Shown: piece by piece, positions 38,468-48,872 of the stretch
How positions within the stretch are numbered: the first letter of the stretch is position 1
How the letters are laid out: every line of letters begins with the position of its first letter
Source of the DNA: Legionella antarctica
Lineage (GTDB): Bacteria > Pseudomonadota > Gammaproteobacteria > Legionellales > Legionellaceae
Length of the DNA stretch: 64,000 nt
Assembly (NCBI RefSeq): GCF_011764505.1
Contig: NZ_AP022839.1
Coordinates: 2,153,001 to 2,217,000, forward strand
Direction of reading: 5' to 3'
The notes under the pieces: model-generated
Database searches by the model: none
Told to the model about the DNA's origin: nothing
Seen by the model: only the letters and a program-made list of their open reading frames with translations
Translations under genes and position numbers: made by a program

Positions 38468-39253
38468 ATGGAACCACTTTTAAACATTGCAGTGAGCGCC
38501 GCAAGACAGGCAGGCGAAATAATTATCCGTCACATGGAGCAAGTGGACCGTCTAAAAATCACCGCTAAAAACAGCCATGATTATTTTAGTGAAGTGGATA
38601 TCAAAGCAGAGCAGGCGATCATCAATTGCATTCACAAGGCATATCCAGAGCATGGAATTCTCGCTGAGGAAAGCGGGGTTCATCCTGGTGATGGAGAATC
38701 AATATGGATTATTGATCCTCTTGATGGAACCTCTAATTATCTACATGGTTTTCCTTTTTTCTCGGTATCCATCGCTTTAAAAATAAAAAATAGAATTGAA
38801 CATGGCGTAATTTACGATCCGCTTCGCCATGAGTGTTTTGCTGCCAGTAGAGGGCGAGGAGCCCGTTTAAATGACAGAAGAATTCGCGTTTCAAAACAAA
38901 CTCAGCTTAGCGCTTCTCTTTTGGGTACGGGTGTTCCTTTCCGGGACATGGCTTTAGCCCAAAGATACTTACCTACTTTTGAAGCCCTATTGGGCAAATG
39001 TGCCGGAGTGAGAAGAACAGGATCAGCGGCACTGGATTTAGCCTATGTTGCAAGCGGTCGGCTGGATGGATTTTGGGAGTTTGGCCTTCGTCCCTGGGAT
39101 ATAGCAGCAGGTTCTTTGTTAATCCGGGAAGCTGGAGGACTCATCAGTGACTTGCAAGGAGGAGATGATTTCCTTAAACACGGCGACACAGTTGCCGGAA
39201 CGCCAAAAGTATTTAAGTCGCTCTTGCAAACCCTTTCTCCTGCTCTGAAATAG
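38468..39253 (+). CDS. suhB: Inositol monophosphatase family protein
   Basis: 261 residues of the SuhB/IMPase fold. Metal-binding motifs are present: AEESG, WIIDPLDGTSNYLHG and RPWDIAAGSLLIREAGG. SuhB-type proteins hydrolyse inositol-1-phosphate and also join the ribosomal RNA antitermination complex in E. coli. It is transcribed away from trmJ, an arrangement commonly seen in gammaproteobacteria. Confidence 0.92.
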   Translation: MEPLLNIAVSAARQAGEIIIRHMEQVDRLKITAKNSHDYFSEVDIKAEQAIINCIHKAYPEHGILAEESGVHPGDGESIWIIDPLDGTSNYLHGFPFFSVSIALKIKNRIEHGVIYDPLRHECFAASRGRGARLNDRRIRVSKQTQLSASLLGTGVPFRDMALAQRYLPTFEALLGKCAGVRRTGSAALDLAYVASGRLDGFWEFGLRPWDIAAGSLLIREAGGLISDLQGGDDFLKHGDTVAGTPKVFKSLLQTLSPALK

Positions 39254-39485
39254 TATTCTTTTGTTAGCAGGGGCTGAGTTTCCTGCTAATGAATCCTATG
39301 AATGTTTCTTACCGCTCCTCTATTTCTTCAACTATGAGCTAGAATCAGAGGAGTCCGTGCATTTTAGATCTAATGCCAGATTATTATTCAACTGCTACAC
39401 TGTATTAATTAAGCGAACCTATTGAGCTTACTATTTATTTTCCTATTTTTATTTAAACACATAGGATTATTTGGGGAAACATCCA

Positions 39486-40001
39486 ATGAGAAAGAATACT
39501 CTGCTTTTATTTTTATTATTGGGTATGTATCACTATCCAATTTATGCAGGGAACTTCACACTTGAGAGTCCCGCCTTTAAAATGAACACAATGATTCCAT
39601 CGCAATATACCTGTAATGGCGATGAGCAGTCACCGCCTTTGACCTGGAATAATGCTCCGCCTAATACACAGTCATTTACTCTTGTTGTTGAAGATCCTGA
39701 TGCCTCCGCTGGTGTATGGACACACTGGGTTTTGTTTAATATACCCCCTGCCGTGACCGAGCTGGTCGTTGGTAGTTCTGTTCCAGAAGGGTCATCCCAT
39801 GGTCAAAACAGTTGGGGTAGCCCCAACTATCGCGGCCCATGTCCACCTTTAGGAGCACACCGTTACGTGTTCAAATTATATGCCCTGGATACTCTATTAA
39901 GCCTTGATAACGGCGCAACAAAGGATACAGTACTGCAAGCAATGACTGGACATGTTATTGGCAGCGCAGAGTTGGTAGGACTTTATCAAAAATACAATTA
40001 A
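39486..40001 (+). CDS. Exported YbhB/YbcL-type PEBP-family protein
   Basis: The start is the ATG at 39486 after GGGGAAA; a TTG upstream at 39471 is less likely. The 171 residues begin with a signal peptide (MRKNTLLLFLLLGMYHYPIYAG). The mature part has the phosphatidylethanolamine-binding-protein motifs SPPLTWNNAPPNTQSFTLVVEDPDA, TWTHWVLFNIP-like VWTHWVLFNIPP, and RGPCPPLGAHRYVFKLYALD. Function is unknown in bacteria; the protein is probably periplasmic. It appears monocistronic. Confidence 0.88.
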   Translation: MRKNTLLLFLLLGMYHYPIYAGNFTLESPAFKMNTMIPSQYTCNGDEQSPPLTWNNAPPNTQSFTLVVEDPDASAGVWTHWVLFNIPPAVTELVVGSSVPEGSSHGQNSWGSPNYRGPCPPLGAHRYVFKLYALDTLLSLDNGATKDTVLQAMTGHVIGSAELVGLYQKYN

Positions 40002-40200
40002 TCAAGAAAAGGCATTTTAAATACCCTGATAGGTACCAATTCAAGTTTCATTTCTAATAAATGACATAAAAGCAGAATAATTGGATAAAACAAGCAATAT
40101 AATCACCAATTATGTTATTTATACGACCTTTTAATGTTTTTTAATACATAAAGAATTATAATGTAATAATATGACTGCGTTTTAATCATTTTTAGGCAGT

Positions 40201-41937
40201 ATGTTGGAGCGTTATATGACTAAACGAGTAATCTTAAGTTTTGAGCGTACTGATCCAGATGACACAATTGCGTTCAAACAACGGATTCAACTTCGAGAAG
40301 CGAGCAAAGGTGTAGAAATCGCTCTAGACGATATAGTCGTTCTTTATCCCGCAGATATATCCCAAGATCAGTACATGACATGGAGCGGAACTGAGCCTTC
40401 TGAGGAAGATAAACAAGTACTACAATCTTTAAAAGGCGGCGACAAAATCTATCTTTGGGGGCATGGATCGCCTAACTCTGGATATATACCTGGCGCATTT
40501 TATACAGAAATTGCTGATTATCTGGCAAAAGGGCTCAATAAGGATAATTTTTCGCCGAGCAAAGGAGCATTAGACGTTTCTGTTGAGATATGTACAGGTG
40601 CTAGAGGTGGCCAACACGGTAAAAATAGTTTCGCAGCATTAATTCATTCTTATCTTGGTAAAATAGGGATTCATTCTACTGTTACTGGACGTTTAAACAT
40701 TTTATGGATAGATCAGGAGACTCTTCGAACTGAAGGTACAAAAACTATAGATCGAGCCTATTATGCATTATCGCAAATTGGTATTCCAATTTCAGCAGAA
40801 CGATACAAACATCAAGACGCACGTTCTAAGGTCACCTACATGTGGGATCCCAATGAATATGAGCATCAGATTCGTATTGATTCTTATCGAAAAGGCTTAA
40901 AAGACGCTTTTATTGTCTTAAAAGGGCAAATATTAACTAAGGTAAATGCCCCCGAAAGTACTGTACTGGACTTTGGAAAACTTCATAAGAAATTACTAAC
41001 AGTCGAGTTACTCCTTGCTAATGATAATGAAGCCCTTGATACCAAGCTGTTAGAATCAGGAACCAAAGAGCTATATGATTATTGTGAGCAAATAATTGGA
41101 TTTGACCAAAAAACGTTAACTGATTTAGGATTTGAACGTTTTAACATGGCAATGAAAAGAAAAGCACATGCAGATGGGTTCGTGCGAGAAAATACAGGAC
41201 TGCTCAAATCAGATCCTAAACGCCCCATTGAAGAAAACACCTTCGCTGAATTGATTTCTGACCTTCCCCAGTTTAAAAAACTGGATGAAATAGTCTCTCA
41301 AGTTAAAGAAAAAGAAAACGTTCCAGAAGCGGTATTTGATGTTGTAGGATCCAGAGAAAAAAAAGGAGAAAGTAATTACTATGCTAATTTTTTTACAGTA
41401 GCACGAAAACACTTACTGGTACAAAATGATGGAACTATGAATATTTCGGATAATCTTACCAAACCAATGCTCCTTGTTAATAAAATGTTGGAAACGGTAT
41501 TCTTAGATGAAACAAAAACTTTAAAACAAAAAGAAGTCGTATTTAAAAAACTAAAAAAAGAATTAGACAGTTACTATACTCCCTCTTTGTTTAATAAATT
41601 TAAATCAATGGTCCGTGGAATCCTATTTGGGCTGGTAGTTGGGTTTAAAGAAAGACATGAAGCAAGTTTTCTAGAAGCGATACCTAATTTGTTTTTCTCT
41701 GCCTACAGTCAAGGCCATTACTCAGTAAGTACTTATATTTACTCGTGTGGTGAGGTAGAAAAAGTTGTAAATATTTGTAGTGCTGCCCTAAAAAATTCAG
41801 CACCAGAGAATACTCAAGAAATACATGTATCTTCATTACCCTCTTTTTTTAATAATGCTGGAGTAGCAAAGGATCATAACGCAATTGAAACGCACAACGA
41901 AAATGAAATAGAACCAAACAAAGGTGGCAAGCCCTAG
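40201..41937 (+). CDS. Large orphan protein with a clan CD protease-like His/Cys dyad, candidate effector
   Basis: 578 residues from the ATG at 40201 (a second ATG at 40216 is possible). No family is certain. Residues 80-135 carry a hydrophobic strand then His88 (DKIYLWGHGSP) and, one domain later, a strand then Cys131 (DVSVEICTGARGG). This order and spacing recall the caspase-like clan CD peptidases, such as the MARTX cysteine protease domain and clostripain. The rest is Lys/Glu-rich and helical, with one hydrophobic stretch near residue 475 (MVRGILFGLVVGF). The polar acidic tail (ENEIEPNKGGKP) would suit Dot/Icm export. It is flanked by normal core genes and is AT-rich. Activity is inferred only. 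Confidence 0.55.
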   Translation: MLERYMTKRVILSFERTDPDDTIAFKQRIQLREASKGVEIALDDIVVLYPADISQDQYMTWSGTEPSEEDKQVLQSLKGGDKIYLWGHGSPNSGYIPGAFYTEIADYLAKGLNKDNFSPSKGALDVSVEICTGARGGQHGKNSFAALIHSYLGKIGIHSTVTGRLNILWIDQETLRTEGTKTIDRAYYALSQIGIPISAERYKHQDARSKVTYMWDPNEYEHQIRIDSYRKGLKDAFIVLKGQILTKVNAPESTVLDFGKLHKKLLTVELLLANDNEALDTKLLESGTKELYDYCEQIIGFDQKTLTDLGFERFNMAMKRKAHADGFVRENTGLLKSDPKRPIEENTFAELISDLPQFKKLDEIVSQVKEKENVPEAVFDVVGSREKKGESNYYANFFTVARKHLLVQNDGTMNISDNLTKPMLLVNKMLETVFLDETKTLKQKEVVFKKLKKELDSYYTPSLFNKFKSMVRGILFGLVVGFKERHEASFLEAIPNLFFSAYSQGHYSVSTYIYSCGEVEKVVNICSAALKNSAPENTQEIHVSSLPSFFNNAGVAKDHNAIETHNENEIEPNKGGKP

Positions 41938-41995
41938 AGTGATGACATATCGCAGCCGAAACCATCACTCACGAACGTGTACTCTGTGTTTATGA

Positions 41996-42952
41996 TTATC
42001 TAAATCCTGGTTTAACTCCTAAACTCTGAGGTAGTCCATCAGCCAAAGCCGTGCCCAGATTTTTTGTGACTCGCTCAAAGATATTTTGTTTACGAGTATA
42101 ATCAACAAGACTGTCTATTTTAATTGTTTCACGGGCCAACTGACCACTACTTGAAAAACCATCAATTAACCCTAGGGCTAACGCCTGTTCACCAACCCAA
42201 AAAAGTCCGGAAAAGGTATCATTGTCTATATGCAATCGTCTTCCTCTTCCTTCTTTAACTCGTTTGATGAACTGTTGATGGATTAAATCAAGCATGACCT
42301 GCAGTTTTTGCTGCTGCTGACTATTGGGAGGAGAGAACGCATCAAGAAATCCCTTATTGACCCCGGCGGTTTGCAATCTTCGTGTTACCCCAACTTTACT
42401 CATCAAATCAACAAAACCAAAGCCGTTATAAACAACCCCTATAGAGCCTACCATACTGGAGGGACTGGCATATATTTCATCCGCAGCAGCGGCAACGTAA
42501 TAAGCAGCTGAAGTACATAAATCCATACAAACAGCATAAGTTTTTACTTCAGGATAGGTTTTTTTAAAATATCTAAGGGTGCTGTACATATATTCAGCTT
42601 GTACAGGGCTACCACCAGGACTGTTAATTCGAATTATTAATGCTTTTAACCCTGTGTTTTTATAGGCACTATTTACACCTTGGGCAAAATCATCAGCATT
42701 TGCACCTTTATGTTCAAAAATTTCACCACTAACATCGATTAAGCCGACATGGGGCTTTGAGTTAGTACCAGTGTCTTCATTTCCTACAAAAAAAAGATAA
42801 ATGCATGCATAAAGGATGACCAACAACAAAATAATTCGTGTTACCCAACGCCATCGGCTCTTTCGTTTCTGCTCTTTCATATAGTCAATAATAATTTGAT
42901 TAAGCAAAGCTTGAGAATCCGTATTAGAATTAGGAGGTACTTCATTATTCAT
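41996..42952 (-). CDS. sppA: S49-family signal peptide peptidase (SppA-like)
   Basis: A single-pass inner-membrane protease that degrades cleaved signal peptides. I choose the ATG at 42952 (MNNEVPPNS); the frame is open to 42979. A membrane helix lies near residues 45-62 (VTRIILLLVILYACIYLF). The catalytic Ser is in MDLCTSAAYYVAAAADEIY, and the GGSPVQAEY motif precedes it. At about 318 residues it is the short, one-domain form. It diverges from clpB, whose promoter occupies the shared spacer. Confidence 0.88.
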   Translation of the reverse strand: MNNEVPPNSNTDSQALLNQIIIDYMKEQKRKSRWRWVTRIILLLVILYACIYLFFVGNEDTGTNSKPHVGLIDVSGEIFEHKGANADDFAQGVNSAYKNTGLKALIIRINSPGGSPVQAEYMYSTLRYFKKTYPEVKTYAVCMDLCTSAAYYVAAAADEIYASPSSMVGSIGVVYNGFGFVDLMSKVGVTRRLQTAGVNKGFLDAFSPPNSQQQQKLQVMLDLIHQQFIKRVKEGRGRRLHIDNDTFSGLFWVGEQALALGLIDGFSSSGQLARETIKIDSLVDYTRKQNIFERVTKNLGTALADGLPQSLGVKPGFR

Positions 42953-42960
42953 GATGATCA

Positions 42961-42987
42961 CTTGAAATAAAAAAAACAACCCTCATT
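42961..42987 (+). promoter_or_regulatory. Heat-shock (sigma-32-type) promoter for clpB
   Basis: A perfect -35 CTTGAAA (42961-42967), a 12-bp spacer, then CCCTCATT (42980-42987), close to the sigma-32 -10 consensus CCCCATNT. It would start transcription about 50 bases before clpB, which is a classic heat-shock gene. A TATAAT (43017-43022) nearer the gene might give a second start. Confidence 0.6.
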
Positions 42988-43041
42988 TTACGGCAGGTAG
43001 AAAAGAATTAACACCCTATAATCATTAATAAGGCTAAAGCT

Positions 43042-45618
43042 ATGAGAATGGATAAACTGACCTCAAAATTTCAAATGGCACTCGCTGATGCACAATCCCT
43101 GGCGCTCGGCAGAGATAACGGGTTTATTGAGCCTGAACATTTAATGAAAGCCTTATTAGATCAGCAAGGTGGGAGTTGCAGACCATTACTGAGTAAAGCT
43201 GGAGTAAATATTCCACTTTTAAGATCGCTTATCGACCAATCTTTGGAAAAGCTTCCTAAAGTATCCGGTACGGGCGGTGACATCCACATTTCTAATGCCC
43301 TGAATCGCACTCTAAATCTCACCGATAAATTATCTCAGCAGAGAAAAGATAATTTTATTTCTAGTGAATTATTCGTTTTAGCAGCAATTAGCGAGGATGG
43401 TTCTCTTGCTAAAATGTTAAAACAAAGCGGCGGAGATACCAAGGCCATAGAAAAAGCAATCGAGGAACTGAGGGGTGGAGAAACGGTTAACGATGCTAAT
43501 GCCGAAGAGCAACGACAAGCCCTTGAAAAATATACCCTGGATTTAACTGAACGGGCAGAGCAAGGTAAACTGGATCCGGTTATTGGTCGTGATGATGAAA
43601 TACGACGCACCATTCAAGTGCTGCAAAGACGAACTAAAAATAATCCCGTTTTAATTGGTGAACCTGGGGTAGGCAAAACAGCGATTGTTGAAGGTTTAGC
43701 CCAAAGAATTATTAACGGAGAAGTTCCTGAAGGACTAAAAAATAAACGTTTGCTTTCTTTGGATATGGGTGCCCTTATTGCAGGAGCAAAATTCCGTGGT
43801 GAGTTTGAAGAGCGATTAAAAGCTGTTCTTAACGATTTGGCAAAACAAGAAGGTCAGGTTATTTTATTTATAGATGAAATACATACCATGGTTGGCGCAG
43901 GCAAAGCTGAAGGAGCGATGGATGCTGGCAATATGCTCAAACCCGCTCTGGCTCGCGGTGAATTACATTGCATTGGAGCCACCACTCTCGATGAATACCG
44001 AAAATATATTGAAAAAGATGCTGCTCTTGAACGACGTTTTCAAAAGGTTTTAGTCAATGAACCTAATGTTGAAGATACCATAGCCATCCTCCGGGGTTTG
44101 AAAGAACGCTACGAAGTACACCACGGGGTAGAAATTACCGATCCTGCAATTGTAGCTGCTGCTACTTTGTCGCATCGATACATTAGTGACAGACAACTAC
44201 CAGACAAAGCCATAGATTTAATCGATGAAGCAGGCAGCTTAATTCGTATGGAAATTGATTCTAAACCAGAAAGTATGGATAAACTGGAGCGTCGATTAAT
44301 TCAATTAAAAATAGAGCGAGAGGCTCTTAAGAAAGAAAGTGATGACGCCTCCAAGAAAAGACTTCTGGATTTACAACACAGCATTGATGAACTGGAGCAA
44401 AACTATTCTGATTTGGAAGAAATATGGAAGGCAGAAAAAGCAACCATGCATGGCTCTACCCAGATTAAAGAAGCATTAGAACAAGCAAAGCAGGAGATGG
44501 AAACGGCCAGAAGAGCCGGAGATTTAAGTCGCATGTCTGAATTACAATATGGTCGTATTCCCGAACTAGAAAAAAGGCTGGCTCATGTTGCTTCAGAAGA
44601 TGTGGTAGAAAATAAACTGGTACGCAATAAAGTAACCGAAGATGAAATTGCAGAAGTGGTTTCCAAATGGACTGGGATTCCTGTTTCAAAAATGATGGAG
44701 GGCGAAAAAGAAAAACTGCTTAAAATGGAAGAAGCCCTGCATAACCGGCTCATTGGCCAAAATGAAGCCGTAGATGCTGTTTCAAACGCCATCAGACGTT
44801 CAAGAGCCGGATTATCTGACCCTAACCGCCCTATTGGTTCGTTCCTTTTTCTGGGGCCTACCGGAGTTGGGAAAACCGAGTTATGTAAAGCACTGGCTTC
44901 ATTTCTTTTTGATACTGAAGAAGCAATGGTGCGCATCGATATGTCTGAGTTTATGGAAAAGCATTCCGTTGCCCGATTAATTGGGGCACCTCCTGGTTAT
45001 GTTGGTTATGAAGAAGGCGGATATTTAACTGAAGCAATAAGGCGTAGACCCTATTCCGTCATTTTACTCGATGAAGTAGAAAAGGCTCATTCAGATGTCT
45101 TTAATATACTTCTCCAGGTAATGGATGACGGACGGCTAACTGACGGTCAAGGACGTACTGTAGATTTTCGCAATACCGTTATTGTAATGACCTCAAATCT
45201 GGGATCGCAGCTTATTCAGGAAATGGGCAGCAAATTCAAATACAATCAAATTAAAGACGCTGTTATGGAGTTAGTTGGTCAGCATTTCAGGCCAGAATTC
45301 ATTAACCGTATCGATGAAACAGTTGTATTCCATTCTTTAGCAAAAGAACAAATTGCAAAAATAGCAGCGATCCAAATAGCGTATTTGCATCACCGTTTAA
45401 AACAACAAGATATCAATCTTGTGGTGACTCCGGAAGCTCTGGATCATTTGGCAGAAGCAGGATTTGACCCCGTTTATGGAGCAAGACCTTTAAAACGGAC
45501 CATTCAACAGAAATTGGAGAACCCATTGGCCCAAGCTTTATTAACCGGAAAATTTAAATCAGGTGAAACAGTAAAAGTAACTTATAAAAATGAAGTATTG
45601 GAATTTAACAATCATTAA
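43042..45618 (+). CDS. clpB: ATP-dependent disaggregase ClpB
   Basis: 858-residue AAA+ protein that works with DnaK to dissolve aggregates. It has an N-terminal Clp-N domain (1-145), NBD1 with [13 protein letters not shown] and [13 protein letters not shown], the coiled-coil middle domain (about 405-520) that marks ClpB, and NBD2 with [13 protein letters not shown] and [10 protein letters not shown]. It lacks the IGF loop of ClpA. ATG at 43042 or 43048 may be used. A strong hairpin terminator follows 70 bp after the stop. Confidence 0.97.
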   Translation: MRMDKLTSKFQMALADAQSLALGRDNGFIEPEHLMKALLDQQGGSCRPLLSKAGVNIPLLRSLIDQSLEKLPKVSGTGGDIHISNALNRTLNLTDKLSQQRKDNFISSELFVLAAISEDGSLAKMLKQSGGDTKAIEKAIEELRGGETVNDANAEEQRQALEKYTLDLTERAEQGKLDPVIGRDDEIRRTIQVLQRRTKNNPVLIGEPGVGKTAIVEGLAQRIINGEVPEGLKNKRLLSLDMGALIAGAKFRGEFEERLKAVLNDLAKQEGQVILFIDEIHTMVGAGKAEGAMDAGNMLKPALARGELHCIGATTLDEYRKYIEKDAALERRFQKVLVNEPNVEDTIAILRGLKERYEVHHGVEITDPAIVAAATLSHRYISDRQLPDKAIDLIDEAGSLIRMEIDSKPESMDKLERRLIQLKIEREALKKESDDASKKRLLDLQHSIDELEQNYSDLEEIWKAEKATMHGSTQIKEALEQAKQEMETARRAGDLSRMSELQYGRIPELEKRLAHVASEDVVENKLVRNKVTEDEIAEVVSKWTGIPVSKMMEGEKEKLLKMEEALHNRLIGQNEAVDAVSNAIRRSRAGLSDPNRPIGSFLFLGPTGVGKTELCKALASFLFDTEEAMVRIDMSEFMEKHSVARLIGAPPGYVGYEEGGYLTEAIRRRPYSVILLDEVEKAHSDVFNILLQVMDDGRLTDGQGRTVDFRNTVIVMTSNLGSQLIQEMGSKFKYNQIKDAVMELVGQHFRPEFINRIDETVVFHSLAKEQIAKIAAIQIAYLHHRLKQQDINLVVTPEALDHLAEAGFDPVYGARPLKRTIQQKLENPLAQALLTGKFKSGETVKVTYKNEVLEFNNH

Positions 45619-45690
45619 GCTGATAATTTAATATAAACTATTAAAAATCAGCCAGGAGCTTTAAAATTTATTGCTGCTCAAGAGTTTGAT

Positions 45691-45732
45691 AAACGATCCC
45701 GTTGCGTGAAGCAAAGCATAACGGGATCGTTT
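45691..45732 (+). terminator. Hairpin terminator after clpB
   Basis: A 13-bp perfect stem, AAACGATCCCGTT (45691-45703) and AACGGGATCGTTT (45720-45732), followed by TGTTTG. The loop is 16 nt. It is the clearest terminator-like structure in the window; its long loop is also compatible with a dispersed palindromic repeat. Confidence 0.65.
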
Positions 45733-45873
45733 GTTTGAGATCGTAGGGAATTACCTCGGTTCGCTCATAAAAATAACCTGATCAGCAGATTTTTTCGGTC
45801 TTAATTCATGCAGTATTTTGCTGCAGTCCATCTCACCAGAATACTATAGAAGACATAGGCTAACCCTTACCGG

Positions 45874-46596
45874 CTATATGTAAGGAGAATAAATTGTTGT
45901 TGAAGTCAAAAATTCTCGCAGCACATCCAATTTATCACCAATGATCATAGGCATAATATTATCGCTGACCGTACAAGCAGGCTGCCAGGTATTTTCAATG
46001 GTGATCTGTGCCGAATTCATATGAGGAGCCACATACTTAAACAAACAACCTATCTGATTTTTTTTCATAGCCTTGATGTGAGCTTCTGATTTTTGTCTCT
46101 CAACACTGTCCCTCTCCGCTTTTCTCGTATAATTTTCGGTTACATGGGAAGACTGAATATAAACGGTTAATTTATCAGTCTGTTTCTTTAAATAACTCAG
46201 GCATTCACCGGCAAAAATACCCTCCACAATAATCACATCTTTTGGCGGAAATTGAACCTCACCATCAATTACCCTATCACTGGAGGGCATATCATAAGTT
46301 GGTCTGGGAATGGTTTTTCCAACTTCCAATGCATTGAGATGACTTCTGATCAACGCTTGATCTAAAGCTTCAGGTACGTCAAAATTCTTTTCTGCAGTTG
46401 GATCTATCCTGCTTTTAGGAAGATAGTAATGATCCAGACTTAATATAGCCACCGAAAGACCAGTCTCTTTTACTTGCTCAGCTATTTCTTGAGCAACAGT
46501 TGTTTTTCCCGACCCGCTGGATCCAATTACAATAATAACTTTACATGATGACGTAAGGTCCAGTTTAGATTGTGCCATATGCTCTCCGATGAACAA
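45874..46596 (-). CDS. udk: Uridine kinase-type P-loop kinase
   Basis: 240 residues with Walker A GSSGSGKTTVAQ (near residue 25) and the uridine kinase/phosphoribulokinase segments SLDHYYLPK, FDVPEALDQ and VIIVEGIFAGE. It should phosphorylate uridine or cytidine in pyrimidine salvage. MAQSKLD (46578) is an alternative start. Similarity to classical Udk is moderate, so substrate is uncertain. It is monocistronic, with a 290-bp AT-rich spacer upstream. Confidence 0.8.
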   Translation of the reverse strand: MFIGEHMAQSKLDLTSSCKVIIVIGSSGSGKTTVAQEIAEQVKETGLSVAILSLDHYYLPKSRIDPTAEKNFDVPEALDQALIRSHLNALEVGKTIPRPTYDMPSSDRVIDGEVQFPPKDVIIVEGIFAGECLSYLKKQTDKLTVYIQSSHVTENYTRKAERDSVERQKSEAHIKAMKKNQIGCLFKYVAPHMNSAQITIENTWQPACTVSDNIMPMIIGDKLDVLREFLTSTTIYSPYI

Positions 46597-46890
46597 AAAA
46601 AAGGCATTATAATTGAAGAGCGTTAAATTACAATAAGGGATATTATAGATATCGATTAATAGATTGGCTTAATGTGTTTAGAATAACAGGTCTTAGCATT
46701 TTTCATTTGTTTATAAAGAAAAATACCCGGTTTGTATCAACATTTGCCTTACTCAACACCGAGCATTGCTCTTGAATACTCAAGGAGGCTTTTTATCGCC
46801 AACGTCCTTTTCATAGAAATATTGTCTTTACCCTCACTGATTTCATTATGTTGAGTACGCGTTTCCTTGGGAAATGGGTACTCAACAGGG

Positions 46891-48591
46891 TTAAATATCA
46901 AAGCAATTTACAAATTCTTGCATCTCCAATGGGAGCTGCTTGGCCACTTGGTTTGTATCTATATTATTTTTAACAAAAAAAGCAGCATAAGATTTAAGAT
47001 TTGGAACCTCTTCTCTTAAAAGTCCACTCCTCCAGGCTAAAAATTGACGAGCTTCTGGATTTTTGGTATCTATTACGTCGTTTCCTCTATCATCTAACAG
47101 GATAATATTTTTAAAATTTGGAAAAATTTCTTTTAATGAAATCCACTTATTTTGAGACATCAATTTAGTTTCTCGCTCGCTCAAATAAATGGTTCTCACC
47201 TCAGGAAGCAGGCCTTTTAATTGTTTTAAATCAGACTCAGATAACTCATCAAGAGAATTGTATTTCAAATTTAGCGAGGTCACAGTGGGCGGTAAGGCTA
47301 TAAAAAACTGAGCTAATTTAGCTCCGGTTGTTGTCCCAAGAGCATTCATGCTCAAATCAAGCGAAGTCACTGTCGGAGGTAGTGCTGCAAATGCCTGAGC
47401 TAATTCAGCTTCGGGTATTTTGCTATTATCATCTCGCCTCTTGTAACCCAAACCATTCGAACCCAAATTAAGTGAGGTCACAGTGGGAGGTATGGCTGCA
47501 AATAGCTGAGCCAATTCTGCTCCGTCTTTGTTGTACAGTCTATTGTCACTTAAATTAAGCGAGGTTACCGTAGAAGGTAGTGCTGCTAATGCCTGGGCTA
47601 ATTCAAATCCAGTTAATTTGAAAAAATTATTGCCACTTAAGTTAAGCGAGGTCACGTTAGGAGGTAGTGCTGCCAATATCAAGGCTAATTCAGCTCCGGT
47701 TTTTGCCCCAAGCCCATTCATGCTCAAATCAAGCGAGGTCACGCTGGGGGGTAGTGTCGCAAATGCCTGAGCTAATTGAGCTCCGTTTTTTTCCCAAAGA
47801 GAATTCATGCTCAAATCAAGCGAGATCAAGCTGGAGGGTAGTGAGTTGAATATTGAAATCAAGTCATTTAATTCCTTTCTACCAAGGTGATTGAACTTTA
47901 AACTAAGCAAGATCAGACGGGGTAACGCTGTGAATGCTTGGGCTAATTCAACTGCAGTTTTTTGGTAAAGTTTATTGTCGCCTAAATTAAGTGAGCTGAG
48001 GCTACGAGGTAGTGATTTAAATATGGGGGCTAATTCATCTCCTGCTACCTGGTTAAGGCTATTACCGCTCAAGTCAAGGGTAGTTAATGTGGCAGGGATT
48101 GCTGCGAATGCCTGTACTAATTCAGCGTCGCTTTTGTTGCTTAGGAGATTGGAACTCAAACCAAGCAAGTTCAGGCTAGGAGGTAATGATGCGAAGATTT
48201 GGGCTAATTCAGCTCCGGTTTTTTTCCAAAGTTCGTTAATGCTTATATTAAGCGAGGTCACTCTGGGGAACGCTGAGAATGCCTGAGCTAATTCAGCTGC
48301 GGTTTTGTTATAAAGATCATTACTACTCAAATCAACCGAAGTTACACTAAGTGCTGCGAATGCGACAGCTAATTCAGCTCCGGTTTTTTTATAAAGACTA
48401 TTCCATTTTAAGTCAATTGATTTAACGCTGGCAGATAGTACTGAAAATCCTTGGGCTAATCCGGATCCATTAATGCAGTCAAGATTATTGGAGTTAAATT
48501 CAAAGGCAGTCGTTCCGGGTGGAACTCCTTTAATGATGTCGACGAGTTGATCGGCTGTTGTTGGAACGCAGTTTTCTATTAAGTAAGGCAT
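46891..48591 (-). CDS. Leucine-rich-repeat protein, candidate effector
   Basis: 566 residues. From about residue 30 to 430 it is an array of some 13 repeats of about 28-29 residues with the pattern LPPTVTSLDLSMN-L--K-GAELAQAFA, close to the RNase-inhibitor-like LRR class. The last 130 residues are a non-repeat domain I do not recognise. There is no signal peptide. LRR proteins of this style occur among Legionella Dot/Icm effectors and bind host proteins. The DNA repeats are partly conserved at base level, which invites copy-number change. It stands alone, with mobile elements beginning 280 bp upstream. Confidence 0.8.
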   Translation of the reverse strand: MPYLIENCVPTTADQLVDIIKGVPPGTTAFEFNSNNLDCINGSGLAQGFSVLSASVKSIDLKWNSLYKKTGAELAVAFAALSVTSVDLSSNDLYNKTAAELAQAFSAFPRVTSLNISINELWKKTGAELAQIFASLPPSLNLLGLSSNLLSNKSDAELVQAFAAIPATLTTLDLSGNSLNQVAGDELAPIFKSLPRSLSSLNLGDNKLYQKTAVELAQAFTALPRLILLSLKFNHLGRKELNDLISIFNSLPSSLISLDLSMNSLWEKNGAQLAQAFATLPPSVTSLDLSMNGLGAKTGAELALILAALPPNVTSLNLSGNNFFKLTGFELAQALAALPSTVTSLNLSDNRLYNKDGAELAQLFAAIPPTVTSLNLGSNGLGYKRRDDNSKIPEAELAQAFAALPPTVTSLDLSMNALGTTTGAKLAQFFIALPPTVTSLNLKYNSLDELSESDLKQLKGLLPEVRTIYLSERETKLMSQNKWISLKEIFPNFKNIILLDDRGNDVIDTKNPEARQFLAWRSGLLREEVPNLKSYAAFFVKNNIDTNQVAKQLPLEMQEFVNCFDI

Positions 48592-48852
48592 TTAAGCTCC
48601 TGTATTAACAATCGATTGAGATGGAAGTCTCATTTTCAAATATAAATTTGTTTTGAAATTATACATTAAATCAGAATTATGTCAAAATATGAACATTATG
48701 TTTACATATGCATCTTTTAGTGTCACGTCAAAATTTTATACTCACTACTACAAAGTTTGCAGGTTATGTGTATATTTATACTAATTAAAATTTACCTTCT
48801 GGGTGGCTTTGCGAGAATGCCTTAGAGTGTCTGCTTGAAAATCCGACAAAAT

Positions 48853-48868
48853 AATTTCGCGACTTAAA
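48853..48868. repeat. Element-end-like sequence next to intron copy 1
   Basis: AAAATAATTTCGCGAC (48853-48868) matches the inner 16 bases of the 22-bp terminal repeat at 61594-61615 at 14 of 16 positions. It lies at the 3' exon side of group II intron copy 1. The rest of the 281-bp spacer to the LRR gene shows no gene. Confidence 0.4.
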
Positions 48869-48872
48869 ATTG

